Part shown: one piece after another, positions 56,808 through 64,000 of the stretch
Layout of the letters: each line of letters begins with the position of its first letter
Numbering within the stretch: the first letter of the stretch is position 1
Source: Pseudomonas viridiflava
GTDB taxonomy: Bacteria > Pseudomonadota > Gammaproteobacteria > Pseudomonadales > Pseudomonadaceae
DNA: 64,000 nt
Assembly (NCBI RefSeq): GCF_900580865.1
Contig: NZ_UTBZ01000014.1
Location: 62,001 to 126,000, forward strand
Reading direction: 5' to 3'
Made by a program: the position numbers and the translations under genes
The notes under the pieces: generated by a model
What the model saw: the letters and a program-made list of their open reading frames with translations, nothing else
The model's database searches: none
Told to the model about the DNA's origin: nothing

Positions 56808-57776
56808 TTACTGCAGATCGATCGGTGCACTCGAAACGATCGGCGCCGAAGTACTTGGCGTGCCGATTTCCGTTGGCAGGCCATCTTCAGCCGCGACCAC
56901 ATCACGCACCACATCCCAGTTCACGCGAAGGTTGCTGGTGACGTCTTCACGCTTGAGCATCGCGTTGATCACTGCTGTGTGCTTGTCGACCACCGACGGG
57001 TTGCCCTTGTCGTCGATCGGCGTGTGCGCTTCCAGATAAACCTTGCCGCCACTGCTGCCGAACTTGTAGGCATCGTTGAGTATGCGTACCGACGTACCGA
57101 CCGGCACCATGCCGGCCATTTCCAGCACGTTGTTGTTGAACATGCGGAAGCAGCCGTGACTGGTGCGCATGCCGATACCGAATTTCTTGTTCGAACCGTG
57201 AATCAGGTAACCCGGGGTGCCCAGGGTGAACTTGAACGGACCCAGCGGATTGTCCGGGCCGGCCGGCACTACGTTCGGCAGCGGGTCGCCATCAGCGGCG
57301 TGTTCAGCCTTGATCGACGCGGGAGGCGTCCAGGTCGGGTTTGGCGTCTTCGCGGTGATCGAGGTGTGTGCGATCGGCGAACCCCAGCCCTCACGACCGA
57401 TACCCAGCGGGAACGTGTACACCACGTTGCGGCCTTTCGGGAAATAGTAGAGGCGGTATTCGGCAAGGTTGATGACGATGCCTTCACGCGGGCCCGGCGG
57501 CAAAATGAAACGGGTCGGCAAGACGATTTCGGTGCCCGCGCCCGGCAGCCAGGCATCGACGCCCGGGTTGGCCGCGACCATTTCCGAGTAACCCAGATCG
57601 TACTTGGTGCCCAGATCGGCGAAGGTGTCTTCGTACTTGGCTTTGATCACCTGCACCTGACCGATGATGTCTTCACCGGGTGGTGGCAGGGGAAACTCCA
57701 ATGCAGCAACGGGACCGGCCACACACAGGGCGGCAAGTGACAGGCAGCGGGTGACGGCAGGAAAGCGCGGCAACAT
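56808..57776 (-). CDS. L,D-transpeptidase (YkuD family, ErfK/YbiS-like)
   Basis: 322 residues. Signal peptide (VTRCLSLAALCVAGPVAA), a LysM-like region (about 40-85, DTFADLGTKYDLGYSEMVAANPGVDAWLPGAG), then the YkuD domain with HGSNKKFGIGMRTSHGCFRM (catalytic Cys). Homologues link Lpp-type lipoproteins or peptidoglycan strands through the diaminopimelate bond. It lies tail-to-tail with oprI, its natural substrate type. ATG 57776 has AAGGA upstream; ATG 57794 lacks a site. Confidence 0.92.
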   Translation of the reverse strand: MLPRFPAVTRCLSLAALCVAGPVAALEFPLPPPGEDIIGQVQVIKAKYEDTFADLGTKYDLGYSEMVAANPGVDAWLPGAGTEIVLPTRFILPPGPREGIVINLAEYRLYYFPKGRNVVYTFPLGIGREGWGSPIAHTSITAKTPNPTWTPPASIKAEHAADGDPLPNVVPAGPDNPLGPFKFTLGTPGYLIHGSNKKFGIGMRTSHGCFRMFNNNVLEMAGMVPVGTSVRILNDAYKFGSSGGKVYLEAHTPIDDKGNPSVVDKHTAVINAMLKREDVTSNLRVNWDVVRDVVAAEDGLPTEIGTPSTSAPIVSSAPIDLQ

Positions 57777-57877
57777 CCGGAAAATCCTTCGCATGATCAA
57801 CAAGGGTATAAGAGCGCGATTGTACACCGCACTTTGAATATTGGGGGAGACAGCCCGATGGACCGCGTCAGGCCTTG

Positions 57878-57953
57878 AAAAGATCGCAGCCTGCGGCAGC
57901 TCCTACAGGTGTACGCCCTTCCTTGTAGGAGCTGTCGCAGGCTGCGATCTTTT
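57878..57953. repeat. REP-like inverted repeat of a second family
   Basis: Arms AAAAGATCGCAGCCTGCGGC... and complement ...GTCGCAGGCTGCGATCTTTT with one mismatch, spacer about 12. The sequence differs from the GAGCCTGCTCGC family, sharing only a general GCAG/CTGC flavour. Confidence 0.88.
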
Positions 57954-57957
57954 GCTC

Positions 57958-58251
57958 TTAAAGCTCGAAACGCAGCTCAGGCCAGATCGGCGAGGTGCCG
58001 CGCTTCTGCGATTCCAGAATCGCCCGGCACAGCGAGCACAGACGCTGATCCTGAAACACCCGACGATCGACGCTCGACCAGCGCGGTTGCGCCGGCAGCA
58101 GACTGCCGCACAGGGTGCGATCGGCCGAGCCGCCGAGTTCGAGTTGCCGCGTCACCAGATGCACCCGCACTTCCTGGCAGGCGAACAGATCCAGCTGCTC
58201 GTCAGGCTCGATCAGTTGGTAGGCAAACAGGGACCAGGCAGAACGCGACAT
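57958..58251 (-). CDS. Hypothetical protein with CxxC
   Basis: 97 residues, no known family. ATG 58251 is preceded by GGAG with 7 nt spacing. It is well-formed (LFAYQLIEPDEQLDLFACQEVRV), probably cytoplasmic, with Cys pairs in LFACQ, LCGS and CSLC near the C-terminus that could hold a metal. It sits between the transpeptidase and tesA on the same strand; the REP-like repeat follows. Confidence 0.72.
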   Translation of the reverse strand: MSRSAWSLFAYQLIEPDEQLDLFACQEVRVHLVTRQLELGGSADRTLCGSLLPAQPRWSSVDRRVFQDQRLCSLCRAILESQKRGTSPIWPELRFEL

Positions 58252-58308
58252 CGGGGGCTCCAAATAAGGGGGCGCCACATTAGCCGAAAGCCTGCCCTTA
58301 GAAAAGCC

Positions 58309-58914
58309 TCATAACAGCGGTTTTAGCGTCGGCCAGACATTTTCCAGCAACTTGCCCTGAGCCCCGGCTGCCGGGTGCAGTCCATCGGCCTGCATCAAGT
58401 CCGGATGCCCGCCGACGCCGTCGAGGAAAAACGGCACCAGCGGGATTTTTTTATCGTCGGCGAGTTTGCCGTAGACCTCGGCAAAAGCATCGGTGTAACG
58501 CTTGCCGTAATTGGGCGGCAGTTGCATGCCCAGCAGCAGCACCTTGGCCCCGCTCTGACGGGAGCTGTCGATCATCGAGGCAAGATTTTGTTGCAATTGA
58601 GTTGGCGGCATTCCGCGCAAGCCATCGTTGCCGCCCAGTTCGAGGATCACCAGTTCCGGCTTATGCTCTGCAAGCAGCGCTGGCAGCCGCGCCTGGCCTC
58701 CTGCGCTGGTGTCGCCGCTGATGGAGGCATTGACCACTTTATCGTCGAAACCCTCCTGTTTGAGCCGTTGTTCGAGCAACGACACCCACCCCAAGCGGGT
58801 ATCCAGTCCGAAACCGGCGCTGATACTATCGCCAACGATCAGGACAGTACCCGCCGCTGCGTTCTGGGCCATGCACATAACGGCCAGGCCAGCACTCAAA
58901 AACCACACACGCAT
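58309..58914 (-). CDS. tesA: Arylesterase/lysophospholipase TesA
   Basis: 201 residues. Signal peptide of about 21 residues; SGNH hydrolase blocks: GDSISAGFG (Ser30, Ser9 in the mature form), NASISGDTSAGGQARL, GGNDGLRG, ADGLHP (Asp and His). A periplasmic thioesterase/esterase of broad range. ATG 58914 has GGAG 8 nt upstream; its start is only 10 bases from the divergent ybbA. Confidence 0.95.
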   Translation of the reverse strand: MRVWFLSAGLAVMCMAQNAAAGTVLIVGDSISAGFGLDTRLGWVSLLEQRLKQEGFDDKVVNASISGDTSAGGQARLPALLAEHKPELVILELGGNDGLRGMPPTQLQQNLASMIDSSRQSGAKVLLLGMQLPPNYGKRYTDAFAEVYGKLADDKKIPLVPFFLDGVGGHPDLMQADGLHPAAGAQGKLLENVWPTLKPLL

Positions 58915-58924
58915 CGGATTCTCC

Positions 58925-59608
58925 ATGGGCGCAAGCATTCTCACCGCGAAGAACCTCAGCAAAGTGGTTCCCAGCGCGGAAGGTGAACTGACTATCCTGC
59001 ACGAACTCAGCCTGGAACTGAACAAGGGCGACAGCCTGGCCATCGTTGGCGCGTCCGGTTCCGGCAAATCCACCCTCCTCGGCCTGCTCGCTGGCCTCGA
59101 CTTGCCGAGCAGCGGCGAAGTCATCCTCGCCGGACAAGGCCTGAGCAATCTCGACGAAGACCAGCGCGCACGCATTCGCGCCGAGCATGTCGGTTTCGTC
59201 TTCCAGTCGTTCCAGTTGCTCGACAGCCTCAACGCGCTGGAAAACGTCATGCTGCCGCTGGAACTCGATGGCCGCAAAGATGCCCGTGAGCGGGCGACTG
59301 AACTGCTCCAGCGCGTAGGTCTCGGCCAGCGCCTGACGCACTCGCCGCGCCAGCTCTCCGGTGGCGAACAACAGCGTGTGGCAATCGCCCGCGCCTTTGC
59401 CGCCGAGCCCGACGTACTGTTCGCCGACGAACCCACCGGCAACCTCGACAGCCACACCGGCGAGCGCATCAGCGATCTGCTTTTCGAATTGAACAAGGAA
59501 CGCGGCACCACCCTGGTGCTGGTGACCCACGACGAACGCCTGGCTCATCGCTGCCGGCGCCTGATCCGTCTTGAAGCCGGGCTGTTGGTCGCCCCTCTGG
59601 AGCCTTGA
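58925..59608 (+). CDS. ybbA: ABC transporter ATPase YbbA
   Basis: 227 residues. Walker A GASGSGKST, Q loop FQSFQLL, signature LSGGEQQRVAIARAF, Walker B VLFADEPTGNLDS, His switch VTHDE: the LolD/MacB-type subfamily. It drives the YbbP permease encoded next (1-base TGATG overlap). The tesA-ybbA-ybbP order is the same as in E. coli. Substrate unknown. Confidence 0.94.
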   Translation: MGASILTAKNLSKVVPSAEGELTILHELSLELNKGDSLAIVGASGSGKSTLLGLLAGLDLPSSGEVILAGQGLSNLDEDQRARIRAEHVGFVFQSFQLLDSLNALENVMLPLELDGRKDARERATELLQRVGLGQRLTHSPRQLSGGEQQRVAIARAFAAEPDVLFADEPTGNLDSHTGERISDLLFELNKERGTTLVLVTHDERLAHRCRRLIRLEAGLLVAPLEP

Positions 59609-62112
59609 TGGCACGTTTGCCGCTGTTGCGTCTGTTCAGTCTCGCCCTACGCCAACTCATGCGCGATGCCCGCGCCGGTGAATTGCGCGTGTTGTTCTTC
59701 GCGTTGGTCGTTGCGGTGGCGGCGAGTACCGCCATCGGCTATTTCGGCGCCCGCCTGAACGGCGCCATGATGCTCCGCGCGACTGAATTTCTCGGCGCCG
59801 ATCTGGTTCTCGAAGGCAGTTCCCCGGCCCGTGAAGAACAGATCAGGAGTGGCACCGAACTGCGCCTGAATCACGCACAAGTAGTGGAGTTCTCCAGCGT
59901 CATTGCCACCGACAACGGCATCCAGCTGTCGAGCATCAAAGCCGTCGACCGCGCCTATCCGCTACGCGGCGAACTGAAGAGCGCGCCAGCCCCGTTCGCC
60001 ACCGAAGAATCCGGCGGCGAACCGCAACCCGGTGAAGCCTGGGTCGAGGCACGCCTGCTGACCGCACTGGATCTGAAGATCGGCGACAGCATCGATGTCG
60101 GCATGAAGACGTTGAAACTGTCCCGCGTGCTGACGTATGAACCGGATCGCGCCGGCAACTTCTACAGCCTCACGCCACGGGTGATGATCAACCTCGACGA
60201 CCTCGCCGCCACTGGAGTGGTGCAACCCGGCAGCCGCGTGAGTTACCGCGAACTTTGGCGCGGCGAACCACAGGCACTGGAAACCTATCGGCAACTGATC
60301 AAACCCGGGCTCGCCGCGAACCAGCGGATTCAGGATGCGCGCGATGGCAACCGGCAGATTGGCGGTGCACTGGGCAAAGCCGAGCGCTATCTGAACATGG
60401 CCAGTCTGGTCGCCGTGCTGCTGGCCGGGGTCGCGGTGGCGTTGTCGGCCAACCGTTTCGCCAGTCGCCGCTTCGACGCGAGTGCGTTGCTGCGCTGCCT
60501 CGGATTGTCACGGCGGGAAACCATGGTGCTGTTCAGTTTGCAGCTGACCGTGCTCGGCCTGCTCGCCGCACTCAGTGGCGCATTGCTCGGCTGGCTCGCG
60601 CAGTTGGGCTTGTTCGCCCTGCTACATGACTTGCTGCCAACCGACGTCCCGCCGGGCGGTCTGTTTCCAGCCATCGCCGGGATCGGCACCGGGCTGGTCG
60701 CCTTGGCCGGTTTCGCCTTGCCGCCGCTGGCCGCATTGGGCCGTGTGCCGCCGCTGCGCGTATTGCGCCGCGACATGCTGCCGATTCCGTCGAGTACCTG
60801 GATGGTTTACGGCGCAGCCTTGGGTGCACTCGGCCTGATCATGTGGCGCCTGAGCCTCGATCTGCTGCTGACGTTCGCCCTGCTCGGCGGTGGCGTAGTC
60901 GCCGCGCTGGTTTTGGGCGGTCTGCTGCTGTTGCTGCTGCAAAGCCTGCGGCGGATGCTCGCCCGTGCTTCGCTGCCATGGCGCCTGGGCCTGGGCCAGT
61001 TGCTGCGCCATCCCTTGGCGGCGGCCGGTCAGTCGCTGGCATTCGGTCTGATTCTGCTGTCGATGGCCTTGATCGCCCTGCTGCGCGGCGAACTGCTCGA
61101 CACCTGGCAAAACCAGTTGCCGAAAAACGCACCGAACTACTTTGCCCTGAACATTTTGCCGGCAGACAAGCAGGCCTTCACCGATCACTTGATCAAGGTG
61201 TCCGCGCAAGCCGCGCCACTGTATCCGGTGGTGCCGGGGCGACTGATCAGCATCAACGGTGAAGTCGTGCAGCAAATCGTCAGCAAGGATTCGGCCGGCG
61301 ACCGTGCCGTACAGCGCGACTTGAGCCTGACCTGGGCGGCGGATTTGCCGGCGGGCAACAAGCTCACTGCCGGTGAATGGTGGAAAGATCAGCCTACCGA
61401 CGGCGTTCCCGGGGTATCGGTGGAAGGCAAAGTCGCTGAAAGCCTCAAGCTCAAACTCGGCGATCACATGGTGTTCAGCGTCGGCGGGGTCAACCGTGAA
61501 GCGAAGGTCACCAGCCTGCGCGAGATCAACTGGGACAACTTCCAGCCGAACTTCTTCATGATCTTCCAGCCCGGCACGTTGAAGGATCTGCCAGCGACCT
61601 ACTTGACCAGTTTTTATCTGGCGCCCGGTCATGATCAGCAGATCGTCGAACTGTCGCGAACCTTCCCGGCGGTGACCATTCTTCAAGTCGAAGCGCTGCT
61701 CGAACAACTGCGCAGCATCCTCGCCCAAGTCACCTTGGCCGTGGAATATGTGTTGTTGTTTGTCCTCGCGGCGGGCATGGCCGTGTTGTTTTCCGGCTTG
61801 CAGGCAACGCTTGATGAACGCATTCGCCAAGGTGCGCTGTTGCGAGCATTGGGTGCGGAGCGGAAGCTGCTGATCAAGGCGCGGCGCATCGAGTTCGGTT
61901 TGCTCGGCGCGGTCAGCGGTTTGCTCGCGGCGATCGGTTCGGAAGTGGTGAGCTTGGTGCTGTATCGCTACGCCTTCGATCTGCCGTGGCACCCGCATCC
62001 GTGGTTGTTGGTTCTGCCGTTGATTGGCGCGGCGCTGATTGGTGGCGCCGGCGTGTTCGGTACGCGCCGGGCACTCAACGCAAGTCCACTGACAGTGTTG
62101 CGTGAGGGTTGA
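59608..62112 (+). CDS. ybbP: FtsX-like ABC permease YbbP
   Basis: 834 residues. One N-terminal helix (LRVLFFALVVAVAASTAIGYF), a long periplasmic MacB-like part, then FtsX-type membrane blocks at about 265-345, 395-500 and 705-825 (LLFVLAAGMAVLFSGL, LLGAVSGLLAAIGSEV). Ten helices as in YbbP. With YbbA it likely extrudes or flips lipid-like or lipoprotein-like substrates. Confidence 0.93.
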   Translation: MARLPLLRLFSLALRQLMRDARAGELRVLFFALVVAVAASTAIGYFGARLNGAMMLRATEFLGADLVLEGSSPAREEQIRSGTELRLNHAQVVEFSSVIATDNGIQLSSIKAVDRAYPLRGELKSAPAPFATEESGGEPQPGEAWVEARLLTALDLKIGDSIDVGMKTLKLSRVLTYEPDRAGNFYSLTPRVMINLDDLAATGVVQPGSRVSYRELWRGEPQALETYRQLIKPGLAANQRIQDARDGNRQIGGALGKAERYLNMASLVAVLLAGVAVALSANRFASRRFDASALLRCLGLSRRETMVLFSLQLTVLGLLAALSGALLGWLAQLGLFALLHDLLPTDVPPGGLFPAIAGIGTGLVALAGFALPPLAALGRVPPLRVLRRDMLPIPSSTWMVYGAALGALGLIMWRLSLDLLLTFALLGGGVVAALVLGGLLLLLLQSLRRMLARASLPWRLGLGQLLRHPLAAAGQSLAFGLILLSMALIALLRGELLDTWQNQLPKNAPNYFALNILPADKQAFTDHLIKVSAQAAPLYPVVPGRLISINGEVVQQIVSKDSAGDRAVQRDLSLTWAADLPAGNKLTAGEWWKDQPTDGVPGVSVEGKVAESLKLKLGDHMVFSVGGVNREAKVTSLREINWDNFQPNFFMIFQPGTLKDLPATYLTSFYLAPGHDQQIVELSRTFPAVTILQVEALLEQLRSILAQVTLAVEYVLLFVLAAGMAVLFSGLQATLDERIRQGALLRALGAERKLLIKARRIEFGLLGAVSGLLAAIGSEVVSLVLYRYAFDLPWHPHPWLLVLPLIGAALIGGAGVFGTRRALNASPLTVLREG

Positions 62113-62146
62113 TAGACTCAGTCGGTCTTAATCACAAGAAGTTGCC

Positions 62147-62644
62147 ATGAGCCGTTATCGCCCGCCACGCCCCGCCGGCACCGCGCTGATCACCCCCGAA
62201 GGTGAAGCGCGGATGCGCGCCGAATTCCATGAGTTGTGGCATGTGCGCCGCCCGCAGGTGACGCAATCGGTCAGCGAGGCGGCGGCTCAGGGCGATCGCT
62301 CGGAGAACGCCGAATACACCTACGGCAAGAAGATGCTGCGCGAGATCGACAGTCGCGTGCGCTTTCTCACCAAACGCCTGGAAGCATTGAAAGTCGTCAG
62401 TGAAAAACCCAGTGACCCGAACAAGGTGTACTTCGGCGCATGGGTGACCATCGAAGACGAAGACGGCAAGCAATCGCGCTACCGCATCGTCGGCCCGGAT
62501 GAACTGGATCTGAAACTGGGTCTGATCAGCATCGACTCGCCACTCGCCCGCGCCTTGATCGGCAAGGCGCTGGATGCAGAAGTCAGGGTGCAGACACCGA
62601 CGGGTGAGCAGTTCGTTTACATCGTCGCTATCGACTATCCGTAA
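62147..62644 (+). CDS. greB: Transcription elongation factor GreB
   Basis: 165 residues. Coiled-coil N-domain with the cleavage tip [26 protein letters not shown] and the C-terminal FKBP-like fold with [19 protein letters not shown]. GreB rescues backtracked RNA polymerase by stimulating transcript cleavage. It follows ybbP by 34 bases on the same strand, so co-transcription is possible. Confidence 0.95.
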   Translation: MSRYRPPRPAGTALITPEGEARMRAEFHELWHVRRPQVTQSVSEAAAQGDRSENAEYTYGKKMLREIDSRVRFLTKRLEALKVVSEKPSDPNKVYFGAWVTIEDEDGKQSRYRIVGPDELDLKLGLISIDSPLARALIGKALDAEVRVQTPTGEQFVYIVAIDYP

Positions 62645-62650
62645 AGCCTA

Positions 62651-62959
62651 TCAGCGGCGAGTGATCAAACCCTGGCGTGCAACGCGGACCAGTTGTTTGA
62701 TCATCTCCGGCGCATCCTCAGCGCTTGGAGCCTGAATCACCGCCAGATCAAAACTGTCACTGGCAAAACGCGTCAGCGACTCGCCGTCTTCGACAAACTG
62801 GATCAGGAACGCGGCAGGACCGCCGCTGCGACGTGGCCAGCCATCGAGATAACGCAACAGCGTCGGCTGATGTTTGCCGCCAAGGAGAATTTTCGGGTTG
62901 CGCTGGGTGATATGCGCCGTGATCGGTGCGGGACGTGCTGGAGGGCGTAGTGCATTCAT
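62651..62959 (-). CDS. Hypothetical protein
   Basis: 102 residues, unknown family. ATG 62959 lies eight codons into a longer open frame. It is basic at the start (LRPPARPAPITAHITQRN) and predicts a small alpha/beta domain (LLGGKHQPTLLRYLDGWPRR, FLIQFVEDGESLTRFA). It is 6 bases from the convergent greB stop. Reading-frame quality supports a gene; no function can be given. Confidence 0.65.
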   Translation of the reverse strand: MNALRPPARPAPITAHITQRNPKILLGGKHQPTLLRYLDGWPRRSGGPAAFLIQFVEDGESLTRFASDSFDLAVIQAPSAEDAPEMIKQLVRVARQGLITRR

Positions 62960-63162
62960 CGTGTCGTGTCTCTGCCTCAAAAGTCTGCATGGCAGGTGAG
63001 AGGCAACACCGAACCAGCGCTTTAGCGGTATTTCGAAGCCCTGTTCCGGCTTCTGACGGCAACTGTTGAAGTCACCTGGCGCCCCGCAAGTAGCTGTTTA
63101 AATCGGCGCATGGGCAACATCCTAGAGAACGTGACCGATCAGTGTCAAGAATCAGCCGCAAC

Positions 63163-63191
63163 AAAAAAGGCCCGCACAATGCGGGCCTTTT
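63163..63191. terminator. Intrinsic terminator
   Basis: Stem AAGGCCCGCA/TGCGGGCCTT with loop CAAT and A-run/T-run, downstream of the DoxX gene (minus strand). Confidence 0.88.
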
Positions 63192-63207
63192 CCTTGAGCC
63201 AGAGCGC

Positions 63208-63642
63208 TTAACCGGCGATGGCGCGGTCCACCGAGAGCTTGCCGGCGCCTTCGATCAGTACGGCAAGGCTGCCACCGAGCAGGGCCAGAGCGAACTCGTA
63301 ACCGTTGTTGGCCATAAACAGACCGTTGCTGATGTGTACGGTGAAGATCGCCACCAGCGACAGGAAGGTCAGACCCAATGCCGCCGGGCGCACCAGCAGG
63401 CCGATGATCAGGGCCAGACCAGCGAAGAATTCAGTACCGCCCGCCAGCGTGGCCATCAGGTAGCCCGGGTGCAGGCCAATGCTGTCCATGTATTGCGCGG
63501 TGCCCGCCAGACCGTAACCACCGAACAGACCAAAAAGCTTTTGCGAACCGTGCGCCGCGAAAATCACACCTACCGCGATGCGCAGGATGGTCAGACCGTA
63601 GCCAGCGCGGGTGAACAGTACTTTGTTGATCAGAGAGCTCAT
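63208..63642 (-). CDS. DoxX-family membrane protein
   Basis: 144 residues with four membrane helices; LRIAVGVIFAAHGSQKLFGLFGGYG, FFAGLALIIGLLVRPAALGL and YEFALALLGGSLAVLI are typical DoxX/YphA. Some family members support redox balance or thiosulfate oxidation; most are unknown. AGGAATGCCCC precedes the ATG. Confidence 0.9.
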   Translation of the reverse strand: MSSLINKVLFTRAGYGLTILRIAVGVIFAAHGSQKLFGLFGGYGLAGTAQYMDSIGLHPGYLMATLAGGTEFFAGLALIIGLLVRPAALGLTFLSLVAIFTVHISNGLFMANNGYEFALALLGGSLAVLIEGAGKLSVDRAIAG

Positions 63643-63754
63643 GGGGCATTCCTTGTTTTTGCGAGAAGTTATGTGTGTTGGTTGGCCGCTATATTAATCA
63701 ATAAAATTCATGTTAAAAGCGCAAATATTCCGCCATAACAATCAGTTTATTAGA

Positions 63755-64000
63755 TCATTTCCGTGAGACGACTTTTTGCGCCCCGGGCTCCAACGACTCC
63801 CGCTCCCGGTCGAACGCCAAGTAATACTTGTTCACGCTATTAACATAGCTGACCGGCCCCATTCCTACCTGCTCCATGGCGATGCGCTCGACCTGGAAGA
63901 ACCACTGGTTAGGGTTCAACCCGCGCCGCCGGGCCTCAGCGCGCATGCCCTGCACGCGCTCGGGACCGATGTTGTAGGCCGCCAGGGTGAACGCCATGCG
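63755..64000 (-). CDS. Lytic murein transglycosylase, C-terminal part (runs off window)
   Basis: The last 81 residues are present; the gene begins beyond position 64000. RMAFTLAAYNIGPERVQGMRAEA is the end of an SLT (Slt70/MltF-like) catalytic domain, where AAYN(I)GxxRV is diagnostic; YVNSVNKYYLAF follows. It cleaves peptidoglycan with 1,6-anhydro products. The catalytic Glu lies outside the window. MltF-like by size of the tail, but this cannot be settled here. Confidence 0.88.
   Translation of the reverse strand, partial: RMAFTLAAYNIGPERVQGMRAEARRRGLNPNQWFFQVERIAMEQVGMGPVSYVNSVNKYYLAFDRERESLEPGAQKVVSRK

Overview
The window is about 64 kb of bacterial chromosome. Protein similarity, GC-rich codon use, frequent GTG/TTG starts, REP repeats of the GAGCGAGCCTGCTCGCGA type and marker genes (oprI, sagS, ospR, earP/efp, ohr/ohrR, tesA) place it in Pseudomonas, most likely the P. 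fluorescens group. Most of it reads as ordinary core chromosome. I see no rRNA or tRNA gene, insertion sequence, prophage, integrase, CRISPR array or defence island. Names below come from recognising protein families and from remembered P. aeruginosa gene order; no database was searched.

Region by region. 1-5.9 kb holds the start of a MOSC-domain gene (cut by the window edge), a CheV chemotaxis coupling protein, a NarL-type kinase/regulator pair with an unknown helical protein in front, and the lipid kinase YegS. 6-8.4 kb is a molybdenum cofactor locus (moeA-moaB, with divergent mobA). 8.5-13.6 kb has a small lipoprotein, a pseudouridine synthase, a glutaredoxin-like protein, a CPA2 cation/proton antiporter and an ammonium transporter. 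13.9-17.6 kb has three YqjD/YqjE/YqjK-like membrane genes, an EAL protein and dgt. 17.9-25.2 kb is a BvgA/BvgS-type phosphorelay (RocA2/RocS2-like) followed in line by a sensory HD-GYP protein.

25.2-33.1 kb combines signalling with oxidative damage repair: free-methionine-sulfoxide reductase coupled to an AAA+ ATPase, the hybrid kinase SagS, OspR, glutathione peroxidase, MsrB, AlaA and HtpX. 33.3-41.8 kb carries tpm, a DODA-type dioxygenase, deaD, a crotonase, a SpeE-like protein, a class II DAHP synthase, an AlkX/YcaQ-type glycosylase and a DUF1127 protein. 41.9-46.9 kb has two LysR regulators around a TauE/SafE permease, then ohrR, ohr and an exported esterase. 47-49.8 kb is efp with its rhamnosyltransferase earP and a GreA/B-like protein. 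49.8-55.8 kb has cysB, a stress protein, a nucleotidase, a PanE-like reductase, a thioredoxin-like protein, a PilZ protein, a class I DAHP synthase and a GNAT enzyme. 56.4-64 kb has oprI, an L,D-transpeptidase, tesA, ybbA-ybbP, greB, a DoxX protein and the end of a lytic transglycosylase gene.

Themes are cyclic-di-GMP and phosphorelay control of surface life (SagS, RocA2/S2-like, EAL, HD-GYP, PilZ) and thiol/methionine redox repair (Ohr/OhrR, OspR/GPx, MsrB, fRMsr). I did not find a clearly undescribed system. The best leads are a near-duplicate 37-bp element upstream of ohrR and ohr, the coupled AAA+ ATPase/fRMsr pair, the sensor-relay plus HD-GYP gene row, an HD-GYP domain split by a long insert, a degenerate PilZ protein, and structured leaders of deaD and oprI.
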